Shown here piece by piece: positions 1 to 9,180 of a DNA stretch of 64,000 bases. The position numbers and the translations under genes are program-made. How positions within the stretch are numbered: position 1 is the stretch's first letter; each line of letters starts with the position of its first letter. A model generated the notes under the pieces. It was not told the DNA's origin. It made no database searches and saw only the letters and a list, made by a program, of their open reading frames with translations. The stretch is from Oceanicola sp. 22II-s10i (GTDB lineage Bacteria; Pseudomonadota; Alphaproteobacteria; Rhodobacterales; Rhodobacteraceae). The stretch is from contig NZ_AQQU01000001.1 in the NCBI RefSeq assembly GCF_002210105.1, forward strand, positions 1,276,501 to 1,340,500, in the 5' to 3' direction.

Positions 1-902
1 GGCGGCACCGTCAGCATCATTGTGGCAAGGGTCATCTTGGTCGGCAACTTGTTTGCCTTCTCCTCGGCGCGCATCACACGCTTGTCACGCATTTCGCCCG
101 CATAGACCCGCAGCGCTTCGGCGATCGAGGTGCCGAAGGTGGCCGACTGGATCAGCACGGTGACGAAGGACGAAATGTCCATCACGCCGCAGCGTTCGGC
201 CATGTCGGACAGCACGGTCGGCTTGTCCTTGCCCGCCTTGATCTCGTGGCTGACGATCTCGAATTCGTCCGCAAGGGCAGGGTAGGAGGTGCGCATTTCC
301 TTGGAGACGCGGATGATCGCCTGGTCCATCGACTGGCCCGCTTCGACGCAGACCAGCAGCATGTCGAGGCTGTCGGGGAAACCGTCCTGGATCTCTTCCT
401 GCCGCTGCTGCTGGCGCTTTGTGACCCAGTATTTCGGGAACATGTAGCCGACGCCGCCGGGACCGAGAATCCAGATCAGCGTCTGCTGCGTGGTCGGGTT
501 GTCGCCGGCCTTGAACAGCACGAAGAAGATGACGCCCACGACGATCCCGATGATGCCGAGCGCAAACTGCGCGAAGTGGAAGAAGCGGACCGCGTCCTTG
601 GTGCGGTAACCGGCCTGCAGCAGCTTGAGCTTGGCGGCCGAGTATTCCTCTTCGCTCTTGGGTTCGAGGAAGGTGGAATACTTCTCCAGCTTGTCGTTCT
701 TGCGCGCCGTCCGCAGACGGTCCTTCTTGCCACCGGCCTTGGGGGCCTCGGTCTGCTGCTTGAGCTTTTCCAGCGGATCCTGCTGCTTTTTCAGCAGGAC
801 CGGCAGGGTAAAAAGGACCAGCAGGGCGCCAAGGCCGCCGACCGCATAGATCGGGCCGAGGGGGCCGAGCATGTCGACCAGGAAGGAATTGATGGCGTCC
901 AT
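1..902 (-). CDS. tadC: TadC, Tad pilus inner-membrane platform protein (3' end beyond window)
   Basis: GspF/type II secretion F-family inner-membrane protein. With TadB it forms the platform on which the TadA ATPase drives assembly and export of the Flp pilus. The protein starts MDAINSFLVDMLGPLGPIYA and has an N-terminal membrane segment, a charged Lys/Glu-rich cytoplasmic stretch, two further hydrophobic segments, and then the T2SSF-type helical domain (for example EAGQSMDQAIIRVSKEMR). The ATG at 900-902 is preceded by GAGGAGAG at good spacing and lies 12 bp after the tadB stop, so the two are co-transcribed. The frame is open to base 1, so the C terminus is missing here. Assignment rests on family features and locus order. 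Confidence 0.9.
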   Translation of the reverse strand, partial: MDAINSFLVDMLGPLGPIYAVGGLGALLVLFTLPVLLKKQQDPLEKLKQQTEAPKAGGKKDRLRTARKNDKLEKYSTFLEPKSEEEYSAAKLKLLQAGYRTKDAVRFFHFAQFALGIIGIVVGVIFFVLFKAGDNPTTQQTLIWILGPGGVGYMFPKYWVTKRQQQRQEEIQDGFPDSLDMLLVCVEAGQSMDQAIIRVSKEMRTSYPALADEFEIVSHEIKAGKDKPTVLSDMAERCGVMDISSFVTVLIQSATFGTSIAEALRVYAGEMRDKRVMRAEEKANKLPTKMTLATMMLTVP

Positions 903-914
903 CGCGGGCTCTCC

Positions 915-1883
915 TCAGACCTTGATGTTCACGAGCATCCGCATCACGTAGAGGTTGGCCGCAAGGAAGGCCGCCACCGCGATGCAGGCGTGGATGAAAT
1001 AGGGGTGGTCCAGCACTTCGTCGTAGTAGTGCGGGTCCATCACGTTGATGACGATCAGCGCGAAGATCGGGAAGCCGGACAGGAACTTGCCGGACCATTG
1101 CGCCTCGGCGGTGATCGCCTTGACGCGCCGGAACAGGCGGAAGCGCGACCGGATCACGGCGGCCAGACCGGCCAGCACCTCGGCCAGGTTACCGCCCGAC
1201 TGCTGCTGGATGGTCACGGCGACGGCGAGGAAGCGAAGGTCCTGCATGTCCAGCCGTTCGGCCATGTCCTTGAGCGCCTCGCCCAGATCGCGGCCATAGG
1301 CGGCCTCGTCCGCGATGACCCCGAATTCCGAGGCGAGCGGATCCTGCACTTCCTTTGCGACGATGCCGATGGCGGACGAGAACGGGTGTCCGACGCGCAG
1401 CGAGCGGACCATCAGTTCCACCGCATCCGGCAGCTGTTCCTCGATCAGCGAGGCACGCTTCTTGGCCTTGTGTCCGACCCAGGTGTAGACCCCGCCGACA
1501 CCCATGGCGACGGACATCACGACACGGATCGGAACCGATGTCGCGGTCATCATCGTCAGGCCGACGAAGGCCACGCCGCTGAGAAGCACCATGATCATGA
1601 TCAGCTGCTGCGGCGTAAAGGCGATGGCCGCCTTCTGCGCCTTGTTGGCCAGCATCGCGTAGAGCGGGATCGACCGCGACGACATGTGCTGCTGCATCTC
1701 CTTGCGGAGCTTTTCCAGCACTTCCTCGCGGCCCGCGCCCTTTTCCATCATCTCCAGACGACGGTTCACGCGGCTGTTGAGGCTGATCGACTTTCCGAAG
1801 ACCGTCAGATAGAGGCCCTCGACCAGCACGATTACGCCGACGAAGATCAGGCCGTAGATGACCAGGGATGCCGTATTTGCCAT
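915..1883 (-). CDS. tadB: TadB, Tad pilus inner-membrane platform protein
   Basis: A 322-residue T2SSF-domain membrane protein, partner of TadC in the Flp pilus platform. A membrane segment opens the protein (LVIYGLIFVGVIVLVEGLYL). A second hydrophobic pair follows near residues 90-140, then the helical GspF-like domain with VELMVRSLRVGHPFSSAIGI and QQQSGGNLAEVLAGLAAVIR, and C-terminal membrane helices. The Shine-Dalgarno GGAG lies within the last codons of tadA, about 9 nt before the ATG, so translation is probably coupled. Length is typical for TadB. The family call is secure; the precise role comes from Tad systems elsewhere. Confidence 0.93.
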   Translation of the reverse strand: MANTASLVIYGLIFVGVIVLVEGLYLTVFGKSISLNSRVNRRLEMMEKGAGREEVLEKLRKEMQQHMSSRSIPLYAMLANKAQKAAIAFTPQQLIMIMVLLSGVAFVGLTMMTATSVPIRVVMSVAMGVGGVYTWVGHKAKKRASLIEEQLPDAVELMVRSLRVGHPFSSAIGIVAKEVQDPLASEFGVIADEAAYGRDLGEALKDMAERLDMQDLRFLAVAVTIQQQSGGNLAEVLAGLAAVIRSRFRLFRRVKAITAEAQWSGKFLSGFPIFALIVINVMDPHYYDEVLDHPYFIHACIAVAAFLAANLYVMRMLVNIKV

Positions 1884-1889
1884 GACATC

Positions 1890-3356
<1,467 letters not shown>

Positions 3357-3379
3357 GATCTTCTACCCTGCTTTTTGCG

Positions 3380-4636
3380 TCAGTCGGCGACGGCGGCTTC
3401 TTGGTCGGCCCCGATCTCGTGGATCTGTTTGGCCAGTTTTGCGAATTCCTTGCGCAGCGGGTTCTTGGCCGCGTTGCGGGCCAGCGGCGCGCCGTGGTCG
3501 CCTGCCTGGACAACCGCCTTGCCGCCGTCGGGAAGCTGCAGTTCGATCGAGATCCCGAGGCTCTCGCCAAGCCGCTTGACCCGCTGCTTGCCGTTCAGGT
3601 CGAACCCGGTCGGCGCGCGGTTCAGAACGAAGCGCAGTTTTTCGACCGGCAGTTCCTCGGCCTGCAGCGCGCGTTTCAGGCGCTGGCAGTTCTGGGCGGA
3701 CCGCATGTCCAGCTCCATCACCGCGAAATAGATCTGGGCCGAGTTCAGGATCGCTTCGGACCACTGCACCAGCGTTTTGGGCATGTCGACGATGACGAAG
3801 TCGAAATGCGAACGCGCCATCGAGATAATGCGGTTCACGTCGTCGGAATTGATGAAATCCAGCGGCAGCATCTCGCCCGGTGCGGTCAGGGCGTGCAGCT
3901 TGTCCTCGTAGGTCAGCAGCGCGCCGAGGAACGCCTCGTCGTCCATCACCTCGGTGTCGGACAGCAGTTCATAGACCGCTTCTCGGCGGGGCAGGTCGAG
4001 ATAGGTGGCGACGGTCCCAAACTGCAGGTCCATGTCGAGGATGCAGACCTTGGGATTGTCTTCGCCCTTCTTGGCGACGTTGCACAGCTCCCACGCCAGG
4101 TTCACGGCCAGCGAGGTCGCGCCGACACCACCGGCAAGGCCATGCGTGACCAGCACGGCCCCGTTGCGGTCGCCCTTGGACTTCTTGCGCTTGGGGGTGT
4201 CGTCCAGTTGCTCGGGTTCGGGCTCGGGCGCCTGGATACGGGAAATCGCGGCGGCCAGTTCGCCTTCGGGCAGCGGATAGGGCACGAATTCATCCGCACC
4301 CTGCCGCAGCAGCTGGTGCAGGGCCGAGGGGCTGACGTCTTCGGCGATCAGGATGACCTTGATCGCCCGCGCCCGCGCCTGGGTGATGACCTCACCCAGC
4401 ATCGCAAGGTTCTTCTCGTCCTCGCTGTCCATGGCGATGGCGACGAATTCCAGCGAAGCCGCTTCGGGTTGGTTGAAGAACATCAGGGCCTCGGAAAATC
4501 CGAGATCCCCCCAGTGTTCACCGAGGGCCTCTTCCATGTCCTCGATAAGCAGATCGAAGCCGTCCGGCTCTCGCCGGATCGTGCAGGCCACGAGCGCGCT
4601 CGGCTCGGGCTGCTGCGAATTAGCGGTCGATGTCAT
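3380..4636 (-). CDS. tadZ: TadZ/CpaE, pilus polar-localisation ATPase-like protein
   Basis: A 418-residue protein with an N-terminal receiver-like domain (about residues 10-140) and a C-terminal ParA/MinD-like domain. Related TadZ/CpaE proteins place the Tad machine at the cell pole. The receiver-like part keeps the fold pattern (IKVILIAEDVSPSALHQLL) but no obvious phospho-acceptor pocket. The ParA-like domain has a deviant P-loop, AGGVGATSLAVNLAWEL near residue 167, lacking both signature lysines of KGGxGKT, so ATP hydrolysis may be weak or absent. It is first in the tadZABC run. A 263-bp gap and a terminator separate it from the ompA-like gene, so it probably has its own promoter in 4637-4848. 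Confidence 0.92.
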   Translation of the reverse strand: MTSTANSQQPEPSALVACTIRREPDGFDLLIEDMEEALGEHWGDLGFSEALMFFNQPEAASLEFVAIAMDSEDEKNLAMLGEVITQARARAIKVILIAEDVSPSALHQLLRQGADEFVPYPLPEGELAAAISRIQAPEPEPEQLDDTPKRKKSKGDRNGAVLVTHGLAGGVGATSLAVNLAWELCNVAKKGEDNPKVCILDMDLQFGTVATYLDLPRREAVYELLSDTEVMDDEAFLGALLTYEDKLHALTAPGEMLPLDFINSDDVNRIISMARSHFDFVIVDMPKTLVQWSEAILNSAQIYFAVMELDMRSAQNCQRLKRALQAEELPVEKLRFVLNRAPTGFDLNGKQRVKRLGESLGISIELQLPDGGKAVVQAGDHGAPLARNAAKNPLRKEFAKLAKQIHEIGADQEAAVAD

Positions 4637-4848
4637 GCCTCAATACCTTTCCACTCACACCTGCGGTTCGGGGAATACTGTGCCTGTTCTGCTCTTCCGG
4701 CCTTCACATCCCTTGTCCGAACCGCCACCCGCACCGCGGGCAAGGCGTTTCCTGATGCAAAATGTCAGCAAACTTGGGCGAGATTACGGCCAAAATCTCG
4801 AAATTGTTTGGTTTTACACAACACTGACCGTCGAGACACAGAAGTGTT
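4637..4848 (-). promoter_or_regulatory. Intergenic region upstream of tadZ
   Basis: No plausible gene lies here. The stretch is less GC-rich than its surroundings around 4755-4850, with runs such as AAATTGTTTGGTTTTACAC. It sits between the terminator of the ompA-like gene and tadZ, so it must hold the promoter of tadZABC if that unit is transcribed separately. I could not pick a convincing -35/-10 pair by eye. Confidence 0.35.
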
Positions 4849-4873
4849 TCCGGCGGCGCAGGGCGCCGCCGGA
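4849..4873 (-). terminator. Hairpin after the OmpA-like lipoprotein gene
   Basis: An 11-bp perfect stem, TCCGGCGGCGC paired with GCGCCGCCGGA around loop AGG, lies 26 bp past the stop of the 4900-5571 gene. Read on the minus strand it is followed by AAACACTTC rather than a uridine run, so it may be a weak or Rho-assisted terminator. It marks the end of the ompA-like transcript before tadZ. Confidence 0.5.
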
Positions 4874-4899
4874 CAGTAAAGTCGCACTGCCGAAACGGC

Positions 4900-5571
4900 T
4901 TAGTTCGGGGTGGTGACGGCGCTCTGCCCGTCCACACCGGTCAGGCCGGTCTGGGGCAGGGCGGACTGCACGTATTCGCGATAGACGATCTGCGCATACT
5001 TGCCGTCGAGCACCAGCGGATCGCCGTCGACGAAGCCGATCACCTCGGTCACGGTGCGCCGGTTCTGACGCTCGCGGCCCTGGGTCACGATCAGCGGCTG
5101 CGTTTCGCCACGCGAAACAACCGCTTCGAGCCGGGACCGCGAAATGCCGAACCGCGTCAGATAGGAGACCACCGCATTGGCGCGGCGCAGGCCAAGCCCG
5201 TAGTTGTAGGAATTCGACCCGACGAGGTCGGTGTGGCCGTAGACCCGGAACCGCACCTCGGGGAACTGGCGGATCCAGTCGGCCTGGCGGCGCAGGATCG
5301 CCGCCGCTTCCGCGTCGATCGTGGCCGAGTTGAAGGCGAAGTTGACCGTTGGCGGCACTTCTTTCGTGAACCGCTCGTTCAGGTTGACGACATAGGTCCT
5401 GTCGCCGTTCTGGATCAGCGTGTTGTTCATCGTGGCGTCGCCAAAGTCGCCGCCGTCCACGATGGAGCCCGCTTCCTTGGTCCACGGCGAATAGCCGTCG
5501 CCGGTACAGGCCGCGATGGCCAGAACGCTGGTCGCTGCCAGCAAGCCCTTGATATGCCCCCGGAAGTTCAT
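4900..5571 (-). CDS. OmpA-family peptidoglycan-binding lipoprotein of the Tad locus
   Basis: A 223-residue exported lipoprotein. The signal peptide ends in lipobox IAAC with the acceptor Cys at residue 22. The C-terminal half is an OmpA domain: VNFAFNSATIDAEAAAILR, then VYGHTDLVGSNSYNYGLGLR, then NRRTVTEVIGF. Its NxxLGxxRA-like helix and the Asp/Arg pair are the usual diaminopimelate-binding residues. It follows rcpA by 4 bp, so the two are co-transcribed. In Rhodobacterales Tad loci such a gene stands in the place of rcpB-like outer-membrane accessory genes. It probably anchors the secretin to peptidoglycan. That role is inferred from position. Confidence 0.87.
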   Translation of the reverse strand: MNFRGHIKGLLAATSVLAIAACTGDGYSPWTKEAGSIVDGGDFGDATMNNTLIQNGDRTYVVNLNERFTKEVPPTVNFAFNSATIDAEAAAILRRQADWIRQFPEVRFRVYGHTDLVGSNSYNYGLGLRRANAVVSYLTRFGISRSRLEAVVSRGETQPLIVTQGRERQNRRTVTEVIGFVDGDPLVLDGKYAQIVYREYVQSALPQTGLTGVDGQSAVTTPN

Positions 5572-5575
5572 GGCC

Positions 5576-7006
5576 TTACTCCATCACATAGCCGTAGGAC
5601 CCGCTGAAGTCCTGCCGGGCGACTTCGCCCGCGGCACCCTTCAGCTTGCGGCTGTTGTCCTTGGCGACGTTGCCGAACAGGAACAGGTCCTTTTCGGAGG
5701 GCGGCCGGACCCGGTCGGTCGGCAGGGCGAGCGCCTCGCCACGGGTCGGCTGCACGAGGTGCGCCGTGATGATGATGACCAGTTCCGTCTGGCGGCGCTG
5801 GTAGTCCGCGCTGCGAAACAGCGCGCCCAGCACGGGGATGTCGCCCAGCCACGGCACCTGCGCGTTGCTGTCGCGGAAGTCGTCCTGCAGCAGGCCGGCG
5901 ATCGCAAAGCTCTGACCGTCGCGCAGTTCGACCGTGGTTTCGGCTTGGCGCTTGGTGAAGGCGTCGATCTCGAACGCGTTCAGGGTAAAGCCGTTGTTCG
6001 GGTCGATCGACGACACGGCGGCCGACAGTTCGAGGTTGATGATGTCGTCATCCACCACGCGGGGGATGAAGTTCATCTCGACGCCGAAGGGCTTGAACTC
6101 GACCGTGACGGTCCCGCCATCCTGCGCGACCGGCACCGGGTATTCACCACCGGCGAGGAACTTGGCTTCCTGGCCCGAAAGAGCGGTCAGGTTGGGTTCG
6201 GCCAGCGTGCGGACCACGCCCTTGGTTTCAAGGGCTTCCAGCAGGACGCCGACCTCGACCGCGCCGACGTCAAAGCCGAACAACATTGCGCCCGTGTTGT
6301 CGTTGATGGCGGGGATCGAGCCGGCCAGCGCGTTGCCCTGGTCGACCGAGTTGGAGCTGCGGCCGTTGCCGCCGGACAGGCCCAGATTGCCGCCGAGGCC
6401 ATTGCCTTTGAGCGCGAGCGAGGAGGACAGCGACTTGGAGACCGAGCGTTCCATCTCGGCGAAGCGAACCTTGAGCATGACCTGCTGCACGCCGCCGACG
6501 CTCATCAGGTTCGACACGCGCTCGGGCGCGTAACGCTCAGCGAGGTCCAGCGCACGCTGAAGCTTCTGCGAGGAGGACACGGTGCCCGACAGCACGATGC
6601 CGTCGTTGGCGGTCCGCACCTCGATCTTCTCACCGGGAAGAATCTGGCGCAGCCGTTCCTTGAATTCGGTGATGTCGGCGGCAACGACCACATCCACGTT
6701 CGCGATCAGCTGGCCGGTCTGGTCCAGCAGCGTCAGCGTCGTGATGCCGGGCGCCTTGCCGAGCACATAGATCGACCGGTCACTCAGCGAAGAGATGTCG
6801 GCGATCTGGGGGTTGGCGATGGAAAGTTCGGCGAAGGGCGTGGCGCTTTCGACGACCACGGCGCGGTTCATGGCCACCTTGACCGAAGACTGGGTGCCGC
6901 GCTCCACGACCCTCAGTTGCTGGGCGAGGACCGGCGTCGAAACCATACCACCCGCAGCCAGAGACAACCCCAAAAGGGCCGCCTTTAGGAATCTGTCGTT
7001 TTTCAT
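5576..7006 (-). CDS. rcpA: RcpA/CpaC, Tad pilus outer-membrane secretin
   Basis: Forms the outer-membrane channel for the Flp pilus; 476 residues from the chosen start. An in-frame GTG at 7027 gives seven more residues, but GGAGAGG sits just before the ATG at 7006 and the signal peptide (MKNDRFLKAALLGLSLAAGG) begins there. An N-terminal pilus-assembly/BON-like region (LRVVERGTQSSVKV to about residue 190) precedes the secretin domain with EVGVLLEALETKGVVRTLAEP, VEFKPFGVEMNFIPRV and VPWLGDIPVLGALFRS. A terminator lies between it and the upstream rcpC gene, so it likely has its own promoter in 7028-7178. Confidence 0.94.
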   Translation of the reverse strand: MKNDRFLKAALLGLSLAAGGMVSTPVLAQQLRVVERGTQSSVKVAMNRAVVVESATPFAELSIANPQIADISSLSDRSIYVLGKAPGITTLTLLDQTGQLIANVDVVVAADITEFKERLRQILPGEKIEVRTANDGIVLSGTVSSSQKLQRALDLAERYAPERVSNLMSVGGVQQVMLKVRFAEMERSVSKSLSSSLALKGNGLGGNLGLSGGNGRSSNSVDQGNALAGSIPAINDNTGAMLFGFDVGAVEVGVLLEALETKGVVRTLAEPNLTALSGQEAKFLAGGEYPVPVAQDGGTVTVEFKPFGVEMNFIPRVVDDDIINLELSAAVSSIDPNNGFTLNAFEIDAFTKRQAETTVELRDGQSFAIAGLLQDDFRDSNAQVPWLGDIPVLGALFRSADYQRRQTELVIIITAHLVQPTRGEALALPTDRVRPPSEKDLFLFGNVAKDNSRKLKGAAGEVARQDFSGSYGYVME

Positions 7007-7178
7007 GTGACCTGCCTCTCCGATCACGCCTCGATAGTGGGTCTTTTTGCGCCCACGTTTTCAGGCATCCTGCGGGAAGCGCGCATTTATTGCAATGAAC
7101 AATGGCTTACGCGCCGCAGCTTATGTGGATAAGTGGCAACAGACTTTACCATGCGGCACATTCTGTTGTGGCTAAACG

Positions 7179-7207
7179 AAAGGGCGGCGCAAATTGGGCC
7201 GCCCTTT
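7179..7207 (-). terminator. Intrinsic terminator between rcpC and rcpA
   Basis: A 10-bp stem, AAAGGGCGGC with GCCGCCCTTT, has a 9-nt loop. Read on the minus strand it is followed by CGTTTAGCC, with T-richness supplied by the stem end. It lies 18 bp after the rcpC stop. It should attenuate read-through into the secretin gene and implies a second promoter for rcpA. Confidence 0.6.
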
Positions 7208-7224
7208 CCAGTATGCTGTCGGGA

Positions 7225-8082
7225 TCAGTCGGTGCAGGGGATGCGGATTTCGACCACTTCCGCGCCGCGGCGGGTACGGATGGAGCAGACTTTCTCTTCC
7301 TGCTTCTGGATCACGACTTCTTTCTCGGGGGCTTCGATGCCCAGCAGGGTCTGCTGGTCGACCTCGATGGCCTCGGCCACGGTGTCGTCCGCGGCGCCGA
7401 CCAGCGACAGGGACAGGCGTCCGGTGGACTGTGCCTGTGCCAGCGCGGCCACCTGCTGCGGGTTGATTGCGACAGTGACGGTGCGGGCGATCATCGCCTG
7501 AGCCTCTTCGGCGGCAGCGGTCTGGTCGATGGCGATCAGGCGGACACCCGCTTCGATCAGCTTGGTGACCTCGCCGGCGCGGCCGCCTTCAAAACCGACA
7601 CGGCCGGTCCAGTAGACGTCCACGCGGTCGCCGGGGCGGAGGAAGCCGGACACGCCGGACGACACATCGACCTTGATGGCGAAGGCGCGCATGCCCTTTT
7701 CAAGCCGGTTGGTCAGGCCCGCATCTTCACCGGGTTCGGTCACTTTCAGCGCCATGACGGCTTCGTTCTTTTCCATCGCGCGCAGCACGAAACGGTTCGG
7801 CTTGCCCGTGGGGAACAGCGCCTCGGCCTGGGTGAAGACACCTTCGGGCAGCGCTTCCTGCGGCCATTTGATCATCCGCACGTCTTCGGGCCGCAGCGCT
7901 TCGCCGTAGCGGAGCGACCGGGTCGAGACGTAGACGTCGACGGTCGGCACGATGTCGGGCCGCTGCGAGCGTTCCATCGCCAGCTGCTGTTCATAGGTTT
8001 GCATGTAGCCCTTGACCATGTAGACGGCGAAACCGGCCAGGCCGACGCCGAGGATAAGGACCAGTCCGAAAAGCGATCGCAT
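7225..8082 (-). CDS. rcpC: RcpC/CpaB, Tad pilus assembly protein with SAF domain
   Basis: A 285-residue exported or membrane-anchored periplasmic protein needed for Flp pilus biogenesis. It has one N-terminal transmembrane segment (LFGLVLILGVGLAGFAVYMV), then an SAF/antifreeze-like beta-clip domain (VDVYVSTRSLRYGEALRPED, residues ~45-110). The RcpC C-terminal domain follows, with KVDVSSGVSGFLRPGDRVDV and a tail ending EVVEIRIPCTD. CpaB homologues are thought to bind peptidoglycan and the secretin. It is upstream of rcpA, separated by a terminator, and 160 bp downstream of the pilin-like gene. Confidence 0.92.
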   Translation of the reverse strand: MRSLFGLVLILGVGLAGFAVYMVKGYMQTYEQQLAMERSQRPDIVPTVDVYVSTRSLRYGEALRPEDVRMIKWPQEALPEGVFTQAEALFPTGKPNRFVLRAMEKNEAVMALKVTEPGEDAGLTNRLEKGMRAFAIKVDVSSGVSGFLRPGDRVDVYWTGRVGFEGGRAGEVTKLIEAGVRLIAIDQTAAAEEAQAMIARTVTVAINPQQVAALAQAQSTGRLSLSLVGAADDTVAEAIEVDQQTLLGIEAPEKEVVIQKQEEKVCSIRTRRGAEVVEIRIPCTD

Positions 8083-8208
8083 CTTGCCACCTCATGTTTT
8101 TGGCCTCTGTCGGGTGCGGATGCACGCGGGCCGTTTCAATTCTCTGCTCCGATAGTGTCCGCCAATTGTGTTCAAACGAGGGACAATTCGGGGTTCTTGA
8201 ATGACTGG

Positions 8209-8232
8209 GCCACCCTGCGGAAACAGGGTGGC
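8209..8232 (-). terminator. Hairpin after the second pilin-like gene
   Basis: A perfect 9-bp inverted repeat, GCCACCCTG and CAGGGTGGC, with loop CGGAAA, starts 10 bp after the 8243-8428 stop. No uridine run follows on the minus strand, so this is either a weak terminator or an RNA 3'-end stabiliser between the pilin-like gene and rcpC. Confidence 0.4.
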
Positions 8233-8242
8233 GTGCGACCGG

Positions 8243-8428
8243 TCATGTGGAGTTCGGATTCATCGTATCCGTCATGTAGGTCGCGGTGTTGTCCGTCAGA
8301 CCGGTTGTCCCGGTCTGCAGCATTCCGTTCACGAGACCCATCAGGGCCACGCCGAGGGCGGTCAGAACCACCCAGTCCACCGTAATGGCGCCTGCGTCGT
8401 CGCGCAGAAATTTCCAGACGCGCTTCAT
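8243..8428 (-). CDS. Flp-family type IVb pilin-like protein (second copy)
   Basis: A 61-residue small protein. The ATG at 8428 is chosen because AAGGA lies 7 nt upstream; an in-frame upstream ATG at 8449 lacks this. The N-terminal MKRVWKFLRDDAGAITVDWV matches the neighbouring pilin's basic leader, Gly-Ala cleavage site and TVDWVVLTA core. The hydrophobic stretch that follows (LGVALMGLVNGML) is shorter and contains Gly/Asn. The tail is Thr/Asn-rich. It resembles a diverged pilin or a minor pilin/pseudopilin. Its gene lies between the main pilin and rcpC. Function as a structural subunit is not shown. Confidence 0.75.
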   Translation of the reverse strand: MKRVWKFLRDDAGAITVDWVVLTALGVALMGLVNGMLQTGTTGLTDNTATYMTDTMNPNST

Positions 8429-8546
8429 TGGCTGTTCCTTCTGCTTCACCGCTGCCGCGATCGAGGCGATTGAGGAAGTCGCTGCCCCGCAATAGCGAAG
8501 CGGATGAGGGGTCCGATCCCGTTGCTGGCCTTCTGCCGCCGGATCG

Positions 8547-8580
8547 AAAAAGGCCGCCCCCGGACTGCCGGGCGCGGCCT
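8547..8580 (-). terminator. Strong intrinsic terminator after flp
   Basis: On the minus strand, AGGCCGCGCCCGG pairs with CCGGGGGCGGCCT (one mismatch, 4-nt loop) and is followed directly by a run of T. It lies 26 bp past the flp stop. It should uncouple abundant pilin mRNA from the downstream assembly genes, a common layout at Tad loci. Confidence 0.8.
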
Positions 8581-8605
8581 CGTGTTCGTCGCCGAAGCGT
8601 GCGTC

Positions 8606-8797
8606 TTACGTGGACGAGCCGTTCGGGTTCTGGTTGCCCATGTAGGTCTGGACGTTGGCGGTCAGGCCGGTTGCACCTGCTTCGATCGAGGTGTAGGCGG
8701 CTGCGCCCAGGCCGACGACGGCTGCGGTCAGAACGACCCAGTCAACAGTCACTGCGCCAGCTTCGTCTTTACGGAAATTCTTGATGAACTTGATCAT
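8606..8797 (-). CDS. flp: Flp type IVb pilin
   Basis: A 63-residue major pilin candidate. Basic leader MIKFIKNFRKDEAG ends at a prepilin-peptidase-type Gly, followed by AVTVDWVVLTAAVVGLGAAA. Classical Flp pilins have Gly/XXXX-Glu-Tyr; here positions +5 and +6 are Asp-Trp. The hydrophobic helix is followed by a Thr/Gln/Asn-rich tail. The start is fixed by GGAGGG 6 nt upstream of the ATG. It is monocistronic by its position before a strong terminator. The prepilin peptidase that would process it (TadV/CpaA) is not in the window. Confidence 0.88.
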   Translation of the reverse strand: MIKFIKNFRKDEAGAVTVDWVVLTAAVVGLGAAAYTSIEAGATGLTANVQTYMGNQNPNGSST

Positions 8798-9180
8798 GGT
8801 GGTCCCTCCAAAGGATCTCTAGGTTTGCACTGTCCGTTTGGGCGATCTGCAACCTGTCTCTCTCACATTCAGGTCACCACCTTCGCGGCACGGAGACATA
8901 TAGCTCCCGGATTGGGGCAGGAATTTGGCGGCTTTCGTTCAAAATTCGTATGGTTTTAAGGTTCGGGCAAGAACTCGCTCAATATTTTGAGAACAAACTG
9001 TTTTTTCCCGTTTTTGGATATTTCGGGTTAGCCTTCCGCCCGTCAATGTGGCCGAAAAACCCGACGATTTCTTGCAGGAGCGGCTGGTTTCTGGTCCGAA
9101 ACGCTGGAATCTGCGATAGTGCCCATCAAGAAAGAACGACCCCGATCGGGGCAGCAACCGCAAAAAGACGGGCAGTACAG
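8798..9180. promoter_or_regulatory. Divergent intergenic region between flp and the lytic transglycosylase gene
   Basis: A 383-bp gap with no supportable gene. It is AT-richer between 8930 and 9040. Small symmetric features include CTCAA-TATT-TTGAG at 8978-8991 and GTTC-N6-GAAC at about 8961-8974. It must hold the flp promoter (minus) and probably the promoter of the plus-strand gene at 9181. No exact CtrA box was seen although pilin genes in Caulobacter are CtrA targets. Confidence 0.4.
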
